Below, piece after piece: positions 34,741 through 46,294 of a DNA stretch of 64,000 bases. A model generated the notes under the pieces. It made no database searches. It was given only the letters and a program-made list of their open reading frames with translations, and was not told the DNA's origin. The position numbers and the translations under genes are program-made. Source of the DNA: Cristatella mucedo (Eukaryota; Bryozoa; Phylactolaemata; Cristatellidae); contig WPIO01000019.1 of the NCBI GenBank assembly GCA_009760855.2, positions 5,125,501-5,189,500 of the forward strand, read 5' to 3'. Each line of letters opens with the position of its first letter. Position 1 is the first letter of the stretch.

Positions 34741-35093
34741 CTTACTGCTACGTAAAACGATCCACAAGTAGTGTATTTGCACTTGGCAAGTCAACTTGCT
34801 AGACGTATTGGTCCATAATACCTTCTTTCTGATTGATGCCGAGTTCCAACACCTTTTTTTAGCACCAAAGCAGCCCAAATAGTCACCGATTTCCTGCCAA
34901 ATATCACAATAGATTGAAGGCAGTCAATTCGGCTCACCCTATCGTACCTTCTGCTGGCATTCTTATGTATTGCTTTCTTTTAACCCAATATCACTGATTT
35001 GTCTTAGTCTGTCCCTTAAGTAGAATCCCAATCGCCCTGTATTCAGAAGGCGTGATCGCGGCTCACCATAAGAGGTCCAGTTATGAGCCGAGG

Positions 35094-35560
35094 TCGTTTT
35101 TGCATCCCGCTGAGAGATGCCACTCGTAGTCAGCCTTCTACTTATACTTTATGTAATGTATCTCCGTCAGTAACTCCACAAAGTCAAAAGGACCATGTGG
35201 GTGTTACGCAGGAGAGTTTTGTATAGCTCACTCACAGCCTAAGCGGCTTTCGGTACGCATTCGGTAGCCAACAGACTTCGTCTCACGCAACAAAGAGAAG
35301 GTGGGAAGCATAGCAGAGTTAGGAGAGCAGTTGAGGTAGTGAGTAGCATAGAAGTAGCAGTTCAGGACCGCTGAAAAAGATGTGCCATAGTCGGCAGTAG
35401 CCGAGTAGATGTCGTGCGTACTTTACACTAATATCGATCCATGTAGTATCTTGGTATGGTCGTTTTTGCATCCCGCTGAGAGATGCCACTCGTAGTCAGC
35501 CTTCTACTTATACTTTACACTAACATCGATCCATGTAGTATCTTGGTATGGTCCTGCAAG
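35094..35560 (+). repeat. ~95-bp tandem duplication, first unit split by LINE-B
   Basis: GCATCCCGCTGAGAGATGCC and ATCGATCCATGTAGTATC occur in two units. The first is interrupted at TACTTTA by the LINE-B piece at 35152-35418. Confidence 0.85.
35152..35418 (-). mobile_element. Short LINE-B 3'-end insertion with TSD
   Basis: A 267-bp insertion flanked by TACTTTA (35145-35151 and 35419-35425). It carries the LINE-B 3' terminus (TGTAATGTATCTCCGTC at the left) and stops at GTAGATGTCGTG, the same internal point as the insertion at 58150-58421. Confidence 0.88.
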
Positions 35561-37995
35561 GTGTTGAAGTTTGGCTGTTCAGTTCTGAGGTTTGACCATC
35601 CGAACGAGCAAGTCATTCCTGACGTTGGTCTTGCACTGCCGATATGATTCAGCCGCCTGGGCAGTCGAACCGTCCCGGTTTATTCGTTGATAAAATAGTT
35701 CAAGGTGAATTTACTGATCCCACAGTTCACAATCTTACGATTAGTCCACAATCTTATGATTGCTTTGGCCATTTTAATGTGGCAGTGTCAGAATTCCTTT
35801 AACATAGTTGTTACCATGTTTTGTGCCCTGCATTTTGTAGCTACATATAACCAATTCGTAAGTATGGCAAACACAAGGATTATCTTTGAACCACACAGTG
35901 GTGCAAAGAAATACCGTAAATGTTGATGTTATACATATTGATAAACTTTGAGAGATAGTTCGGGTGTCATTATTGAATTTTCAAATCTGCGATATTGGCC
36001 TGATTTTACCTGTGTGGTGTGGGCGTAACAAGGCTGCAAATAGGACTACTATATCCCCCAGAAGATGATTTCGCATAACTCCCGGCTCTCCGGAGTTTGC
36101 AAATGCTTTGTGGCTTTGGTTTGTACCATGTCAAGTTCGAATGCTGAGAATTTAGAGGTACGGTGATTTATGCTATTAAATGTATTGAAAGAACCTCAAG
36201 TAGAAGAATAACCAAATGCCCCGGTTTCCTAGTGGTTGATATCACGGATTCTACGTCTGATGTTTCGGACGCAAATCCTGCTGGTGATACGACTTTTTGC
36301 TAGTAAGATGATGCCAACCACAGACAAGCGATTTGCAGTACCATTCAGTGTGAGATGACCCTCTGAACGGTGCTTCAAAAGTGCTGTCTGATGGTTCAAG
36401 ATCGGCAGAGTGCATGCTAGTCTGTGAATAAGGGCATACACATTATTAATTTAGTTGAATTAATGCCGGTGTCCAGATATTTGTAAGCTGAAGCCGACTA
36501 GACGAGGCATTCTTTTGAGGGTAATTGGCAATTGGTTATGCTTCTGTTACTGGCTAGTTAAGCATCTCAGTTGTATGTTATACCGATCGTAACTCTTAAA
36601 CCCAGAGCAGACACTACACAGATCATGTAATTCAAGAAAGCTGTCCTGCTTTCCAAGAGGTGTTTCTAGGAGCATTTAAAGATTTGTGTACAGCCTTTAT
36701 AATTTAATGACATTGAAATGTGGTAGGGTATGTTCCTCTTGCTGTTGTTTCTATGCATAAGAGCTATGCACAGGAGTTATATGCATAATTTTAGTTGGTC
36801 TCTGTATGTTACACTATGTGTCTTATGCTTGAATGCTTAAGATGGTAATATATCTCTTATTAGATCTAAAGGTGCCATTCTCTGATGATACTGACGGTAA
36901 GTGCTTCGCTTGATTTTTATTTCCAGCTGAGCTGTTGAGCAGACCTTGCTTATGATGACAGTGTTGTATGTGGTCGTCTGTCTGGTAGAAAAAGCAAAGC
37001 TGCCATTCGTTCGACTCAGCCAGGCCTGATAGGTCGTAGGAATGGTTAGAGTCAGAGTCTTCACTCAGCAGAAAGATGCACAGCATACCGAGATGACCAA
37101 AATGTTGCTGCTTCTGCAAAGAGTCGAGGTGTACCTGCTTGCTTCCTATTTGCATGGTGCACTTACAGCACTAGATGGATGAACACTGTGTGATTGTGCA
37201 GATCATTCTGCATTATATGGCATTCTGGTGCATAGGCGTTAGAAGGTGAGGAAGTGTCCTGTACGACCGTGTTAGCCAGCCGATCTGGGATGTCTATTAT
37301 GCTGAGCCATAATACCAGCAATCTTTTGCAGTTACGATGACATATAAAATATGTATGTGTAGTATTTACCTCGGAAAGCTTGTTAGTAAGAGCACACGTG
37401 TCCGACCTGGTCAAAATGGTGTGATTTTCTTTTCGGACTAGATAATCCACCAGTAGGTAGTATAACGGGAACTCTGCCCATCAAGCTCGAGGCGTGGCTA
37501 GTGTAAGATCCCTATCATTTGTGTCAATATTAACAACTGGTGCTGACCATGTCCAGTTTGCTGGTTTTGCTTTTGCCTTTCATCACCTCCCTAACGAGCC
37601 ATGTGTAGAGTAGAACGCCATCACATGCATTTAATGTGTTGCGTAATGTAATTAATATAGAGTAAACTGTCTGCTTAAAGTGAAAATAGCAAGTGAAATT
37701 CTTTGACAAACGATACCCTATTTAAGAAGCAAGAACAAGCAGCGCAAGATGTTTAATTCGTACTTAAGCAATGCATCTATAAACTAATCATAAACGAGTC
37801 ATTTGGATTATGTATCAGCACTAGTAGAAAGTGATCAATCCAAGAAAAAGTATCCTTGTGGAGGGGCTATAGAATAGCTTGTGCCTTTGGAAGTTAACCG
37901 AAGGTTCAGACATTCTCACTTCATGATCCGGGTCATTGGTTTGAGTCATGCAGCATGCAACACTTCATAACCCACTATGCGTGGGATTTATGATA
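35561..37995. other. No recognised feature (SUZ12 intron)
   Basis: Mostly AT-rich intronic DNA. Minus-strand open frames at 36823-37155 and 37163-37450 are the longest; neither shows a known domain, and I do not call them genes. Confidence 0.4.
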
Positions 37996-37999
37996 ATAT

Positions 38000-38170
38000 T
38001 GTTAGCTGATTTAAGAGGCAAAAAAGGATTGCCTCCTTCTGCACTCAAACCCATGACCTGAAGAGTGAAGAGCAAGCACCTTATTGTCTGGGCAAAGACC
38101 AATTTATATAGTACCTTAAGAAAACTAAATCTGTTTCTAGGTACTTTATATATGCTGGAAAGGAACCGTG
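38000..38170 (-). mobile_element. Degenerate SINE head and LINE-A/SINE tail
   Basis: The reverse complement has a weak head (AAGGTGCTTGCTCTTCACTC, GGTCATGGGTTTGAGTGC as B-box region). Next to it is a separate tail piece (ATATAAAGTACCTAGAAACAG, AAGGTACTATATAAATTGG). Two nested or joined remnants are likely. Confidence 0.45.
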
Positions 38171-38369
38171 TCGATTGGTTAGTGATAACATGCACGATTT
38201 CAACATGCACCATTGTAACCAGGACAATTTTAACAACGATTCTCGCCTCCTGACATAGAGCGCTCTAACGTGCGTTCTTGTTCGTTGCAGAATTCTTCCG
38301 AAAACCGAAGTTCTTGCGAACATCGTATACGGAAACGATACAGCTAAGACCTGTTTAAAGTTATTCTGA

Positions 38370-41300
38370 TTGTTATTTGACCGTAGCGTGTCAGAAATTA
38401 CGTGCCTATGGACATCTAAATGCTTATCGCTTCGGGCTGCTGGGTCTCCCACGCCGGCAGCTGCCTTAGCTTTGCCGGCGGCTAATAACCTGCTTGTTAG
38501 TTATGATCGTCAGCAGCTGTTATTGCTTCGTCATCGCATATCAAATGCATTCCTAGATATTAATGTTGTTGCTAAGATTCATGAACTATGCATTAACAAA
38601 AGAAAAGCACCCCGTAGCCGCCGCGGTGGCCGGAACCGCCAGCTCAGACACCGCTCGTTAGGCGGAACCTGCAAGCTGAGTGCCCGCTCGTTCGGTATTC
38701 CTAGCATTGTCTCGAACCGCTCAGCACACTCCCCCACATGCGACACTGTAAATTCCTCAAACTTAGTGGTCATCAAGCCTGTTGTAACCCCATCGGCCAG
38801 ACTTAATGCTTGCCTTTGGAATCCTCGCTCAATGTGCAATAAACCTCTAGTAATAAGCGACCTTATTTCTGAAAATGGTATCGACCTTCTCGCCCTAACT
38901 GAAACTTGGCTGAAATCGATAATCTGTCCGACAATTAAAGACGCAACTCCATCTGGTTTCTCGTTCTTTCACACCCCTAGATCAATCAAAACTGGAGGTG
39001 GAGTTGCTATTGTCGTGCGCTCGAAATTCAACTTCGAGCCATTTGCGGTACTCTCGAAGCAGTCTTTTGAATCAATTGTCTTGGTCTCACCCGAAAACAA
39101 GCTACCGATAGTGGCAGTAGTCTATCGCCCACCAGGTACCAAATCCTCCTTTATCTCAGATTTCTCCGATCTCATTTCGATTCTGTGTGCAAGTAATCGA
39201 TCCTTCCTCGTTATGGGTGATTTCAACGTTCACTGTGATAACTTATCTGACGCTTTCAGCACCGAATTTCGTGTATTGACTGACTCATTGTCTCTTGTGG
39301 CTCATGTGCATGGTCCTACCCACATCAAGGGTCACACACTCGACCAGATTTTCTCATACAACTGCACTTTGTCATCACCAATTATTACCAAATCCTGCTT
39401 ATCTGACCACATGCTGATCTCATTCAATCTACAGTGTGTGCCCACATCCTCCTCTAAAATAACCTGTGAATCGCGAAACCTCAAGACCCTTGACATCGAT
39501 GCTGTCCGTGCGAGAATATCTGCTTCACCTCTGCTGATCAATCCTCCCTCCGATCTGTCATCATTGGTAGATAGCTTCAACACGACACAAGCTGACACGC
39601 TCGACGAGTTTGCCCCTCTGACTAAGCGCACTGTGCACCCCCGCCCAGACGACCTATGGTTTACCGCAGACATTAAACTAGCCAAGTCTACTAAACGAAA
39701 GCTTGAAAAAGCATAGAAAAGATCCGGACTAACTGTCCATCGACAGGCATATAAAGACTACTGTAGGTCGTACCAATCAATCCTAGCAAAGGCCAAGTCT
39801 AGCTTTTATAAAAACATTGTTGAATCACAGATGCACAATCCAAAAATGCTGATGTCGACAATAAACCATCTCCTCAACCGCTCCCAGATTAGCTCCTTAC
39901 CTGATGATCCTAATGATGATCTAGCCGATCGCTTCTCTCGATTCTTTGTGCAGAAGATAGACAAGATCAGGAATCCATCCCTGCGATGACAACCTCCCCA
40001 CTAGAATGCTGTTCCTCGGTTCCTGGCTGCACCTCAATGTCTGCATTTAAGCAGGTCACTAGTGATCTAGTCCTGAAGTTCGTATCTCAATCAAAGAAGA
40101 CAACAAGTCCTCTGGACCCTATTCCCACTGTCCTGCTCCTACGTTGCATTGATCTGCTGCTGCCATGCATAACCAACATAATTAATATGTCATTAGCCTC
40201 AGGTCATGTTCCAGCACCTTTCAAAAAGCTGTAGTCAGGCCACTTCTCAAGAAAGCTACACTTGACCAAGAGAACTTGAGCAACTACCACCCAGTTTTCC
40301 TTCTACCGTTCCTATCAAAGACACTTGAACGGGTCGTGGCGGACCAGCTGAACTTTTATATCGAAACCTCACACCTTGCTAGTAAGTTCCAGTCTGGCTT
40401 GAGAGCTAATCACTCCACAGAGTCAGCATTGCTTCGGGTATACAACGACCTACTTAGTAATGCAGACATGGGTAGAGTGTCTCTGCTTGTTTTGCTCGAT
40501 CTTTCGGCAGCTTTTGATACCATCGATCACAAAGTTCTTCTAGAGCGCCTCTCATCTCGCCTGGGCATCACTGGCACTGCTCTGCAGTAGTTCAGGTCCT
40601 ATCTCAGTGGGAGACTCCAGAGTATTGACGTGAATGGACAAAGATCATCTGAAGTACCTCTGAAATATGGAGTACCTCAGGGCTCAGTGCTAGGTCCGGT
40701 TCTTTTCACGGTTTATACTCTGCTTCTTGCTGATGTGATTGCCAAGCACAATCTTGGCTTTCACTTCTATGCGGATGACACTCAGTTGTACCTTTGCTTT
40801 GATCCCTCCCAGCTTTCGAGCACCTCAAATTCTCTAAACTCACTAGCTGCATGCATTGATGACATCCGCACATGGATGGCAGCAAATTTCCTAAAACTAA
40901 ACGATGATAAAACTAACTTACTTGTTATGGGCAAACCCAGTGTGATTCAGAGATTGGAAAGGCTGACTCTCAAAATTGGCTCTGCCAGCATATCTCCAGT
41001 TGAATCAGCTCGAAATCTAGGTTTCATATTCCAAAGCGACCTCTCGTTAGACGACCATATCAGCTCCACAGTCAAATCTGCCTATTTTCAGCTTCATAAC
41101 ATTGCTAAAATTAGGGCTTGTTTAGATAAGGATACCACATCTAAGTTGGTCCATGCATTCGTGACATCCCGTCTTGACTTCTGCAACTCACTGCTTACTG
41201 GCCTACCAGCATGTGCGATCAGGCGATTGCAGCGGGTGCAAAACTCGGCAGCTAGGCTTGTCTGTCGTGAGCGTCACAGTTGCCACATTACTCCACTTCT

Positions 41301-41631
41301 CGCCGACCTGCACTGGCTACCAGTCAAGCAACGGATTGACTTCAAGGTTTTGTCGCTCACTTTTAGGTCCCTTCATTCTATGGCTCCAGCCTATCTGTCA
41401 GATATACTATCCCATCAGGCCAAGCATCGTACCACCCGCTTTTCGGAAACCAACAGTCTAGAAATACCTCGTACAAACCTCAAATCCTTTGGAGACCGTG
41501 CATTTAGTTCATATGCTCCCAAAGCCTGGAACTCCCTCCCGACCTGTGTCAGAACATCCCCTGACCTGACCACATTTAAAAGGAACTTAAAAACGCACCT
41601 ATTTAGGACAGCATTTAGTGGGTCCTTGTGA
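38370..41631 (+). pseudogene. LINE-A endonuclease-reverse transcriptase ORF, inactivated
   Basis: Endonuclease motifs in order: LNACLWNPRSMCNK, LALTETWLKS, GGGVAIVVRSKF, VAVVYRPPG, VMGDFNVHCD, HTLDQIFSY and SDHMLISF. RT motifs: FLLPFLSKTLERVVADQ, LLVLLDLSAAFDTIDHK (A), YGVPQGSVLGPVLF (B), FHFYADDTQLYLCF (C), then the C-terminal APKAWNSLPTC. Breaks: in-frame TAG at 39714 and TAG at 40588, both where related copies or relatives have Trp, and frameshifts near 39983 and near 40220 (a shortened A run). The stop is TGA at 41629. It cannot make an intact protein. Confidence 0.92.
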
Positions 41632-41788
41632 TTCGTCCTTCACGTGCTTATGCGTGCTGACACTGTGCATGCTGCCACTAACCACATTTGCATGCTGACC
41701 CTGTGCATGTCACCCCTAACCATATTATTCATTTCGTTTGTTTTTTAAGCATGATTTTACTTACCATTCAATTGCATTTCACTTTACA

Positions 41789-41872
41789 GCAAATGTAAAG
41801 CGCCTAGAGAGAGATTAAGTTCTCTGAGTGCGCTTTATCAAGTGAGTTATTATTATTATTATTATTATAATT
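41789..41872 (+). other. LINE-A 3' terminal hairpin and TTA tail
   Basis: AAAGCGCC and, about 25 bases on, GCGCTTT can pair, with an inner AGAGA/TCTCT stem. The same structure is kept in nearly all LINE-A copies and in the SINE tail, and probably serves as the RT recognition signal. Confidence 0.7.
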
Positions 41873-42401
41873 AACTGATCGAAGAAACATTGTTAGGAAC
41901 GTCTAGGTGTTTAGATTTTTTTAATGTCAAATTAGGAGATTTCGTGTGTCAGTGAACAGTTAGTTCCAAGCTTTGTGGTGCTTATGAACTAGAGGCACGG
42001 TCTCCAAAAGATTTAATGTTATTTAGAGGCACAGCTCAACGATTTAAATGAAAATACTCACGGTACAGTGCAAAGCCTGAGTAGGCATTTTGGCATAGTT
42101 CTTTATGAGGCCCCGAACAGGCTGCTCCTAGTTTTCAGTCTTTTGATTGCTCAGAAAACATGAACCACTGCAAGAAAACTTTCGTTCTGCTTTCTCAGTC
42201 CTGTTCAGCTTCTTGAGAAATTTGTCACTCTATTATGATCTTTTGCTTGATGGGACCTATCTTGACGTGCAGTGGTGGCATAAGCCCTTCCCGAGGGTCT
42301 ACCAGCAACTTCCAGTTGATGTTTTTCCCAACAAAGAACTCTGTCAGATATGGCCAATCCCTTCTGTGATAGTGTGCCTTAGTGCCCCAGCTGTCACTTA
42401 G

Positions 42402-42568
42402 GCAAAGAAACGATGAAATGGCCTTGGAAGCCTATCAGGAACGACAGTATTTTGAAGGCAGTCTTGACCTGTCAGCTATAGTCGCCGTACTTCAAGGCAC
42501 TCAGCAATATCTTGAAATCAGCGTGTTTCTCATTGAAGTCCACAGATTATTAGCCATAGGGAAAAAAG
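42402..42568 (+). CDS. Tentative SUZ12-like exon
   Basis: Acceptor CACTTAG and donor AAAAAAG|GTACTT bound an open frame (FEGSLDLSAIVAVLQG, then YLEISVFLIEVHRLL). The VFLIEVH stretch is only loosely like EVLLVKVCH of human SUZ12 at the expected order. It ends in phase 1, compatible with a possible short exon 44017-44074 (SDGMGYFNRLLAQIG). That piece ends in phase 2 and does not match the phase-0 start at 44421. Kept as a candidate because position and order are right. Confidence 0.25.
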
Positions 42569-43395
42569 GTACTTGTTCCTGCTATGAAGCAGCACAGCTT
42601 TGAGACTACACGACTAACTGTCTATGAATGGGTGAACCTCACTCGGGGTACACGTGATTTCCTTAGCCTCGAAGAGACTGGTCACATTGTTGCTGAAGCA
42701 CAGCCCATCTTTCCCCTTGATTAGAATCAGCCCCACTAGAGTTTGCCAATACCTATGCTTGCACCTCGTGCCCTGTAACATATGCAATCACAGTGCTGCC
42801 ATTTATGTGACGAATTACGTGACGTTCTTCTTTTGCTGTGTGCCTTCAGCTGCTTTCATGGTGGGTTTTTATAGGAAAGGACAGGTCTAATGCATGTGTG
42901 GGCATCGACGTTTCGCTGATAAAAGTTCTGTACCGAAAGCGAAAGGTAACTCTGGCAGCCTTGACGTTCTCACTCGGCCTGTGGCTGCATTTGTCGTGAT
43001 GGGTGTGGCTGCTTTTATGTGTGTTTGTGACCAATATTATTCCCCCAGATCTTATCTTGGCAGTGAGGTGTTTGCACTTCACCACCCGAGTTGTGCATTT
43101 GAGTCCTGCAGTAGGCAATTCTTTATAGCCCACTGTTGGGGCAAGTGATTGCCTCTTCAGCCTGCCATTTAAATGAGTTTTGAAGTTCATGTATGTCAGA
43201 TATGTCAGGGTGGATGGATGTGCTTAACCTGCGATGTCAGCCCTTTCTTTGCAAGGCCTAGTTTTTGCAACGATAAAACTACATGTATTTCTTTCACCGG
43301 ATTTTCTGCCGTGTCTGTGCCGTGGTTCGGGTTGCTGCCACTCTGATGTGGCAAGCTCGTGATATACTACGTCGGCCTTTCTTCCCTTTCGCATC

Positions 43396-43414
43396 GGGGG
43401 GGGGGGGGGGGGGG
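43396..43414 (+). repeat. Poly-G run (19 G)
   Basis: Nineteen consecutive G followed by TTGCAG, within a SUZ12 intron. Prone to sequencing error and able to form quadruplex structures. Confidence 0.95.
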
Positions 43415-44420
43415 TTGCAGAGGGTGGATGAGAGGCTGCTGATGAGCAGGGCTATGGAAACCGTGTATTATGAACATTTCGCAAAGTTGAAGCACTTAGC
43501 TGGTGTCGGCTGGTCTAATGATTGTTAGTTTGAAGAAAGTGAGTGGGTGCTAATGATGCACTCGCGGCTGAGAATAAGCTGCCAAAGCATTTGTTGAATG
43601 CCACACAGTTCTACCTAGATCAAGGCTGCTTGTGCCCGCTGGTCGCAGGCAGGACAGACTATAGCAGTGTTCGTTGAAGATGACGTAGCCATCACTCAAT
43701 TCCGAGCTCTTTAGTGTGTTTCGTCGTAGAATTAAGGCTGCTAGATGGCACGCATGGGCTTGCACCGTTGTTATCCTAAGCAAAGCCACTGACTGCCCAA
43801 CCAATGAAATGACCTCGAAGCTTCTTAAGTGAGCTGAGAATTTGCCATTTTTCCGATGTCAGGCAATTGTCTGCAGTGCCTTTTCTCTCTGCTTCTATTT
43901 TTGTAAATCTATTGCCACACATTCAGAGTTGTGTTGTCGGAAAGGGTTTTCGTGTTGAATTCACACGGACTGGAAATTGTTGCCAGCAGGGTGCGCACTG
44001 CTGCCTTGGCCTCTAGGTTTCATATGTTCTGACGGAATGGGGTACTTCAACCGGCTGCTTGCACAGATTGGAAGGTACGATCATTGCTTTGCTCGGAAGC
44101 CGGCAGCAGAAATCGAATTCAGGAGGCTGCAGACAGGCCTTGATTTTCTGCATTCAATGAAATCCGAAACGAGTATTTAGTTGGTTGATTCGTATGAGGC
44201 ATCCGGGCTCACCATGGGTCCTTGACAGCCTGTTGCTGCTTCGGCATGCTAACGATGAAATATCCCTTGCAATATCGTAGTTTGATATCTTACCTTGCAC
44301 TTACTGGAATCGTTAGTATTGGCTGTTGTTGTTTTTCACTTCGAGGCAGCTACAGCTGTCTGTTCTGAATAGTGTAAACCGAATTCACGTTTTATGCCAC
44401 TCACAAATGCCATGTTTCAG

Positions 44421-44619
44421 AGCGGTGAAACTGTAGTGATGGAGTTTGCTGGCCAGGCAACCATCAATCGAGCCTCGTTTGGCGATGGGACGAACGTCCT
44501 GTCGCTTAAGGTAGACTGGTTTGTTGAGGACGATGGCTATCTAGTCAAGGCATACAGGATCAAGTTCAACGTCACCATGGGGCAACCGTCTAACGGTCCG
44601 AATGGCTGCCATTCACCGT
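44421..44619 (+). CDS. SUZ12: SUZ12-like Polycomb protein, exon with C2-like region
   Basis: Acceptor CATGTTTCAG (phase 0) and donor CCGT|GTGAGT (phase 1). It reads SGETVVMEFAGQ ... DWFVEDDGYLVKAYRIKFNV. The YLVKAYRIKFNVTM part corresponds to HMVKSYSLLFRVTRPG of human SUZ12, in the C2-like middle domain. The next exon restores frame only if the short 125-bp intron 44620-44744 is removed. The phase fits exactly, with a Ser codon split T + CC. Confidence 0.8.
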
Positions 44620-44744
44620 GTGAGTTCTGGTTTCCTGGCGCTCGTCTGATGCTGCCATGCACAAGCAGCGATTCAAAAGGCTTGGGAATGAAGAAAATGA
44701 TCTGCGTTGACCGACCACGGCTGGTTTCATGCAAGCGTTTTCAG

Positions 44745-44980
44745 CCTCTGGTCACTCAGTCATGAAGAAGCAAAATCAGTCTGGCGGAATCAACGATCTT
44801 CATGGCAACCTCGACGAGATTGCTCTAACAGCCGACTTGCCACTGTTTGATCAGCACAAGGGCTGTGTGCTTGAAGATGGAAAATACGAGGTTTTCCTGA
44901 GGGAAGAGAAACCGCTCGTTGCAGCTAACCACAAGAAAAGGACAGCATGGCACAGCTCGTGGGAGGCATTGCCCAAAGAC
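44745..44980 (+). CDS. SUZ12: SUZ12-like Polycomb protein, middle exon
   Basis: Acceptor GCGTTTTCAG (phase 1). The exon reads DEIALTADLPLFDQHKGCVL, then EDGKYEVFLREEKP and HKKRTAWHSSWEALPKD. Human SUZ12 has KTFVAQMTVFDKNRRLQLL, DGEYEVAMQE and SKKRATWETI in the same order. The donor GAC|GTACGG at 44981 is modest but is the phase-0 site that joins the next exon. The 219-codon frame on the opposite strand here is a shadow. Confidence 0.85.
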
Positions 44981-45093
44981 GTACGGCCGGCCAAACAGTG
45001 GCTTGGCAACATCAGGAGAGCCGTGCTAAGCAGCCGGTGCATGCGATCAGGCTTCGACATAAGAGTCAATTTCTTTTTTATGTCTCTTTGCAG

Positions 45094-45253
45094 GTGGTTG
45101 ACCAGAGCCTGCACGCTCTGCCTATTCTTTGCTTTGAGGCAACCTGGACGAACAAGCTGCTCGATACATTTGATCCACCACAGCTTGAGCTGGCAGATGC
45201 TGCTACCAATGTGCAGGCACAGCTGACAAGGGAGAGCGTTTGCATGCACGGAG
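45094..45253 (+). CDS. SUZ12: SUZ12-like Polycomb protein, middle exon
   Basis: Acceptor CTCTTTGCAG, phase 0. It reads VVDQSLHALPILCFEATWTN, then KLLDTFDPPQLELAD. It occupies the place of GPTLQFTLRWTGE in human SUZ12. The donor GAG|GTGCAT at 45254 is the candidate that gives the phase 1 required by the next exon; other GT sites do not fit. Sequence similarity is weaker here than in the neighbours. Confidence 0.65.
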
Positions 45254-45407
45254 GTGCATCCTGGGCCATGGCTAGCTGCACCGGCCGGCTGGCTCTGATG
45301 TAATACTTTAAATTTTCGCGGTCTTCTTTTGGGCACGTTTGCTTGGTTCAGCCGGTGCTGCTGCTGGCTTACTTGTGCCAGAAGCCAAGTGGCTGTTGCT
45401 CTTCCAG

Positions 45408-45646
45408 ACACCTCGAGCTGCTCAGAGAACTCGACGGCAAGTGAAGTGCTAGCCAAGGCCACTGAGAGCGATTTGTCAGCTTGCCGCCCGTTGCGTTTTA
45501 GCTTTCTCATCGGAAGCCATTGCTACCATCTTATGACTGCTCGGAACCCGAGAACCTGTCCCTGGTGCATCACAAACTGTCGCGACATGTACGGGCTGTT
45601 GAAGCACATTCGGCTGTCGCATAGCAGATTCAAGGTCTTCTATACG
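45408..45646 (+). CDS. SUZ12: SUZ12-like Polycomb protein, C2H2 zinc-finger exon
   Basis: Acceptor TGCTCTTCCAG (phase 1), donor ACG|GTATGT (phase 0). After a Ser-rich linker it reads LRFSFLIGSHC, then RTCPWCITNCRDMYGLLKH and IRLSHSRFKVFYT. Human SUZ12 has LHCPWCTLNCRKLYSLLKH followed by LKLCHSRFIFNYV. All four zinc ligands (Cys, Cys, His, His) of the single C2H2 finger are kept. This finger is diagnostic for the SUZ12/EMF2/VRN2 group and lets me name the gene with confidence. Confidence 0.95.
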
Positions 45647-46294
45647 GTATGTGTGTCACGCGTTTACTTAGGTATGTAATGCCCGAAAACCGCAACTTTG
45701 CCTAGCGATGCGACTTACAAGGGGACCAGGGATAGGAGCCACCCACTTCCACCGTATGATTCACATATTTTTAATAGCTAATGTAGAAAATGTGAACCTT
45801 GAATTTGTTCAAACAAATAATTGTAAAATTGTGTTAAACCATTAACCTTGTTCTTTTTTCATCGTTTTTAGGCCCAGTTTTGGCTATAAGCTGGAATCCC
45901 ATTTAGAGGTCCTTCCAAACTGGCAAGCTAATGTAACCTCTCGTTCGCCCAGTTTAAAAACTAAGTACGGCTCCAGTCAGTCGCAGGAATAGACTCAAAA
46001 CTTTTGCCTGCAGAGAAAAGGGGCAGGAGATAGGAGCGATGTAAGCATCAACATGTAGGTTCAAATTGAGAATTCAGCTGTTGAAATAATTTCATCAGAT
46101 TACACAAACGATTCATCAGCCGAAGATGGGGTGGTGACGGTTTGGAAACTGACAGATGTCGAGTCTGAATGCTATGTGAGGCAGCATCGATCGAACACCC
46201 ACAAAGGGAAAGATTGGGGGTAGGATTGTCATCACACCTGGCCTGGTAGTATCTCTGAGCGCTACAAAAAGGTCAGATTTCATGTCAGTGTTTG

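Larger units (their letters stand above)
38230..41872 (+). mobile_element. LINE-A, near full-length L2/CR1-type retrotransposon
   Basis: It contains an APE-type endonuclease followed by a reverse transcriptase in one ancestral ORF, a 3' UTR, a terminal hairpin (AAAGCGCC ... GGCGCTTT with AGAGA/TCTCT inside) and a TTATTATTA end without poly(A). There is no RNase H. It sits in the sense direction in a SUZ12 intron. The 5' boundary is approximate and I found no clear TSD. It is the reference copy for the many LINE-A fragments in this window. Confidence 0.92.

Noticed and set aside
38370-41631. Both LINE-A TAG codons as support for UAG reassignment
   Set aside because: They replace Trp codons (TGG to TAG), and sister copies carry TGA and TAA stops, so ordinary decay explains them.
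44851-45510. 219-codon minus-strand frame
   Set aside because: Shadow of the SUZ12 exons on the opposite strand, which have family homology and splice logic.
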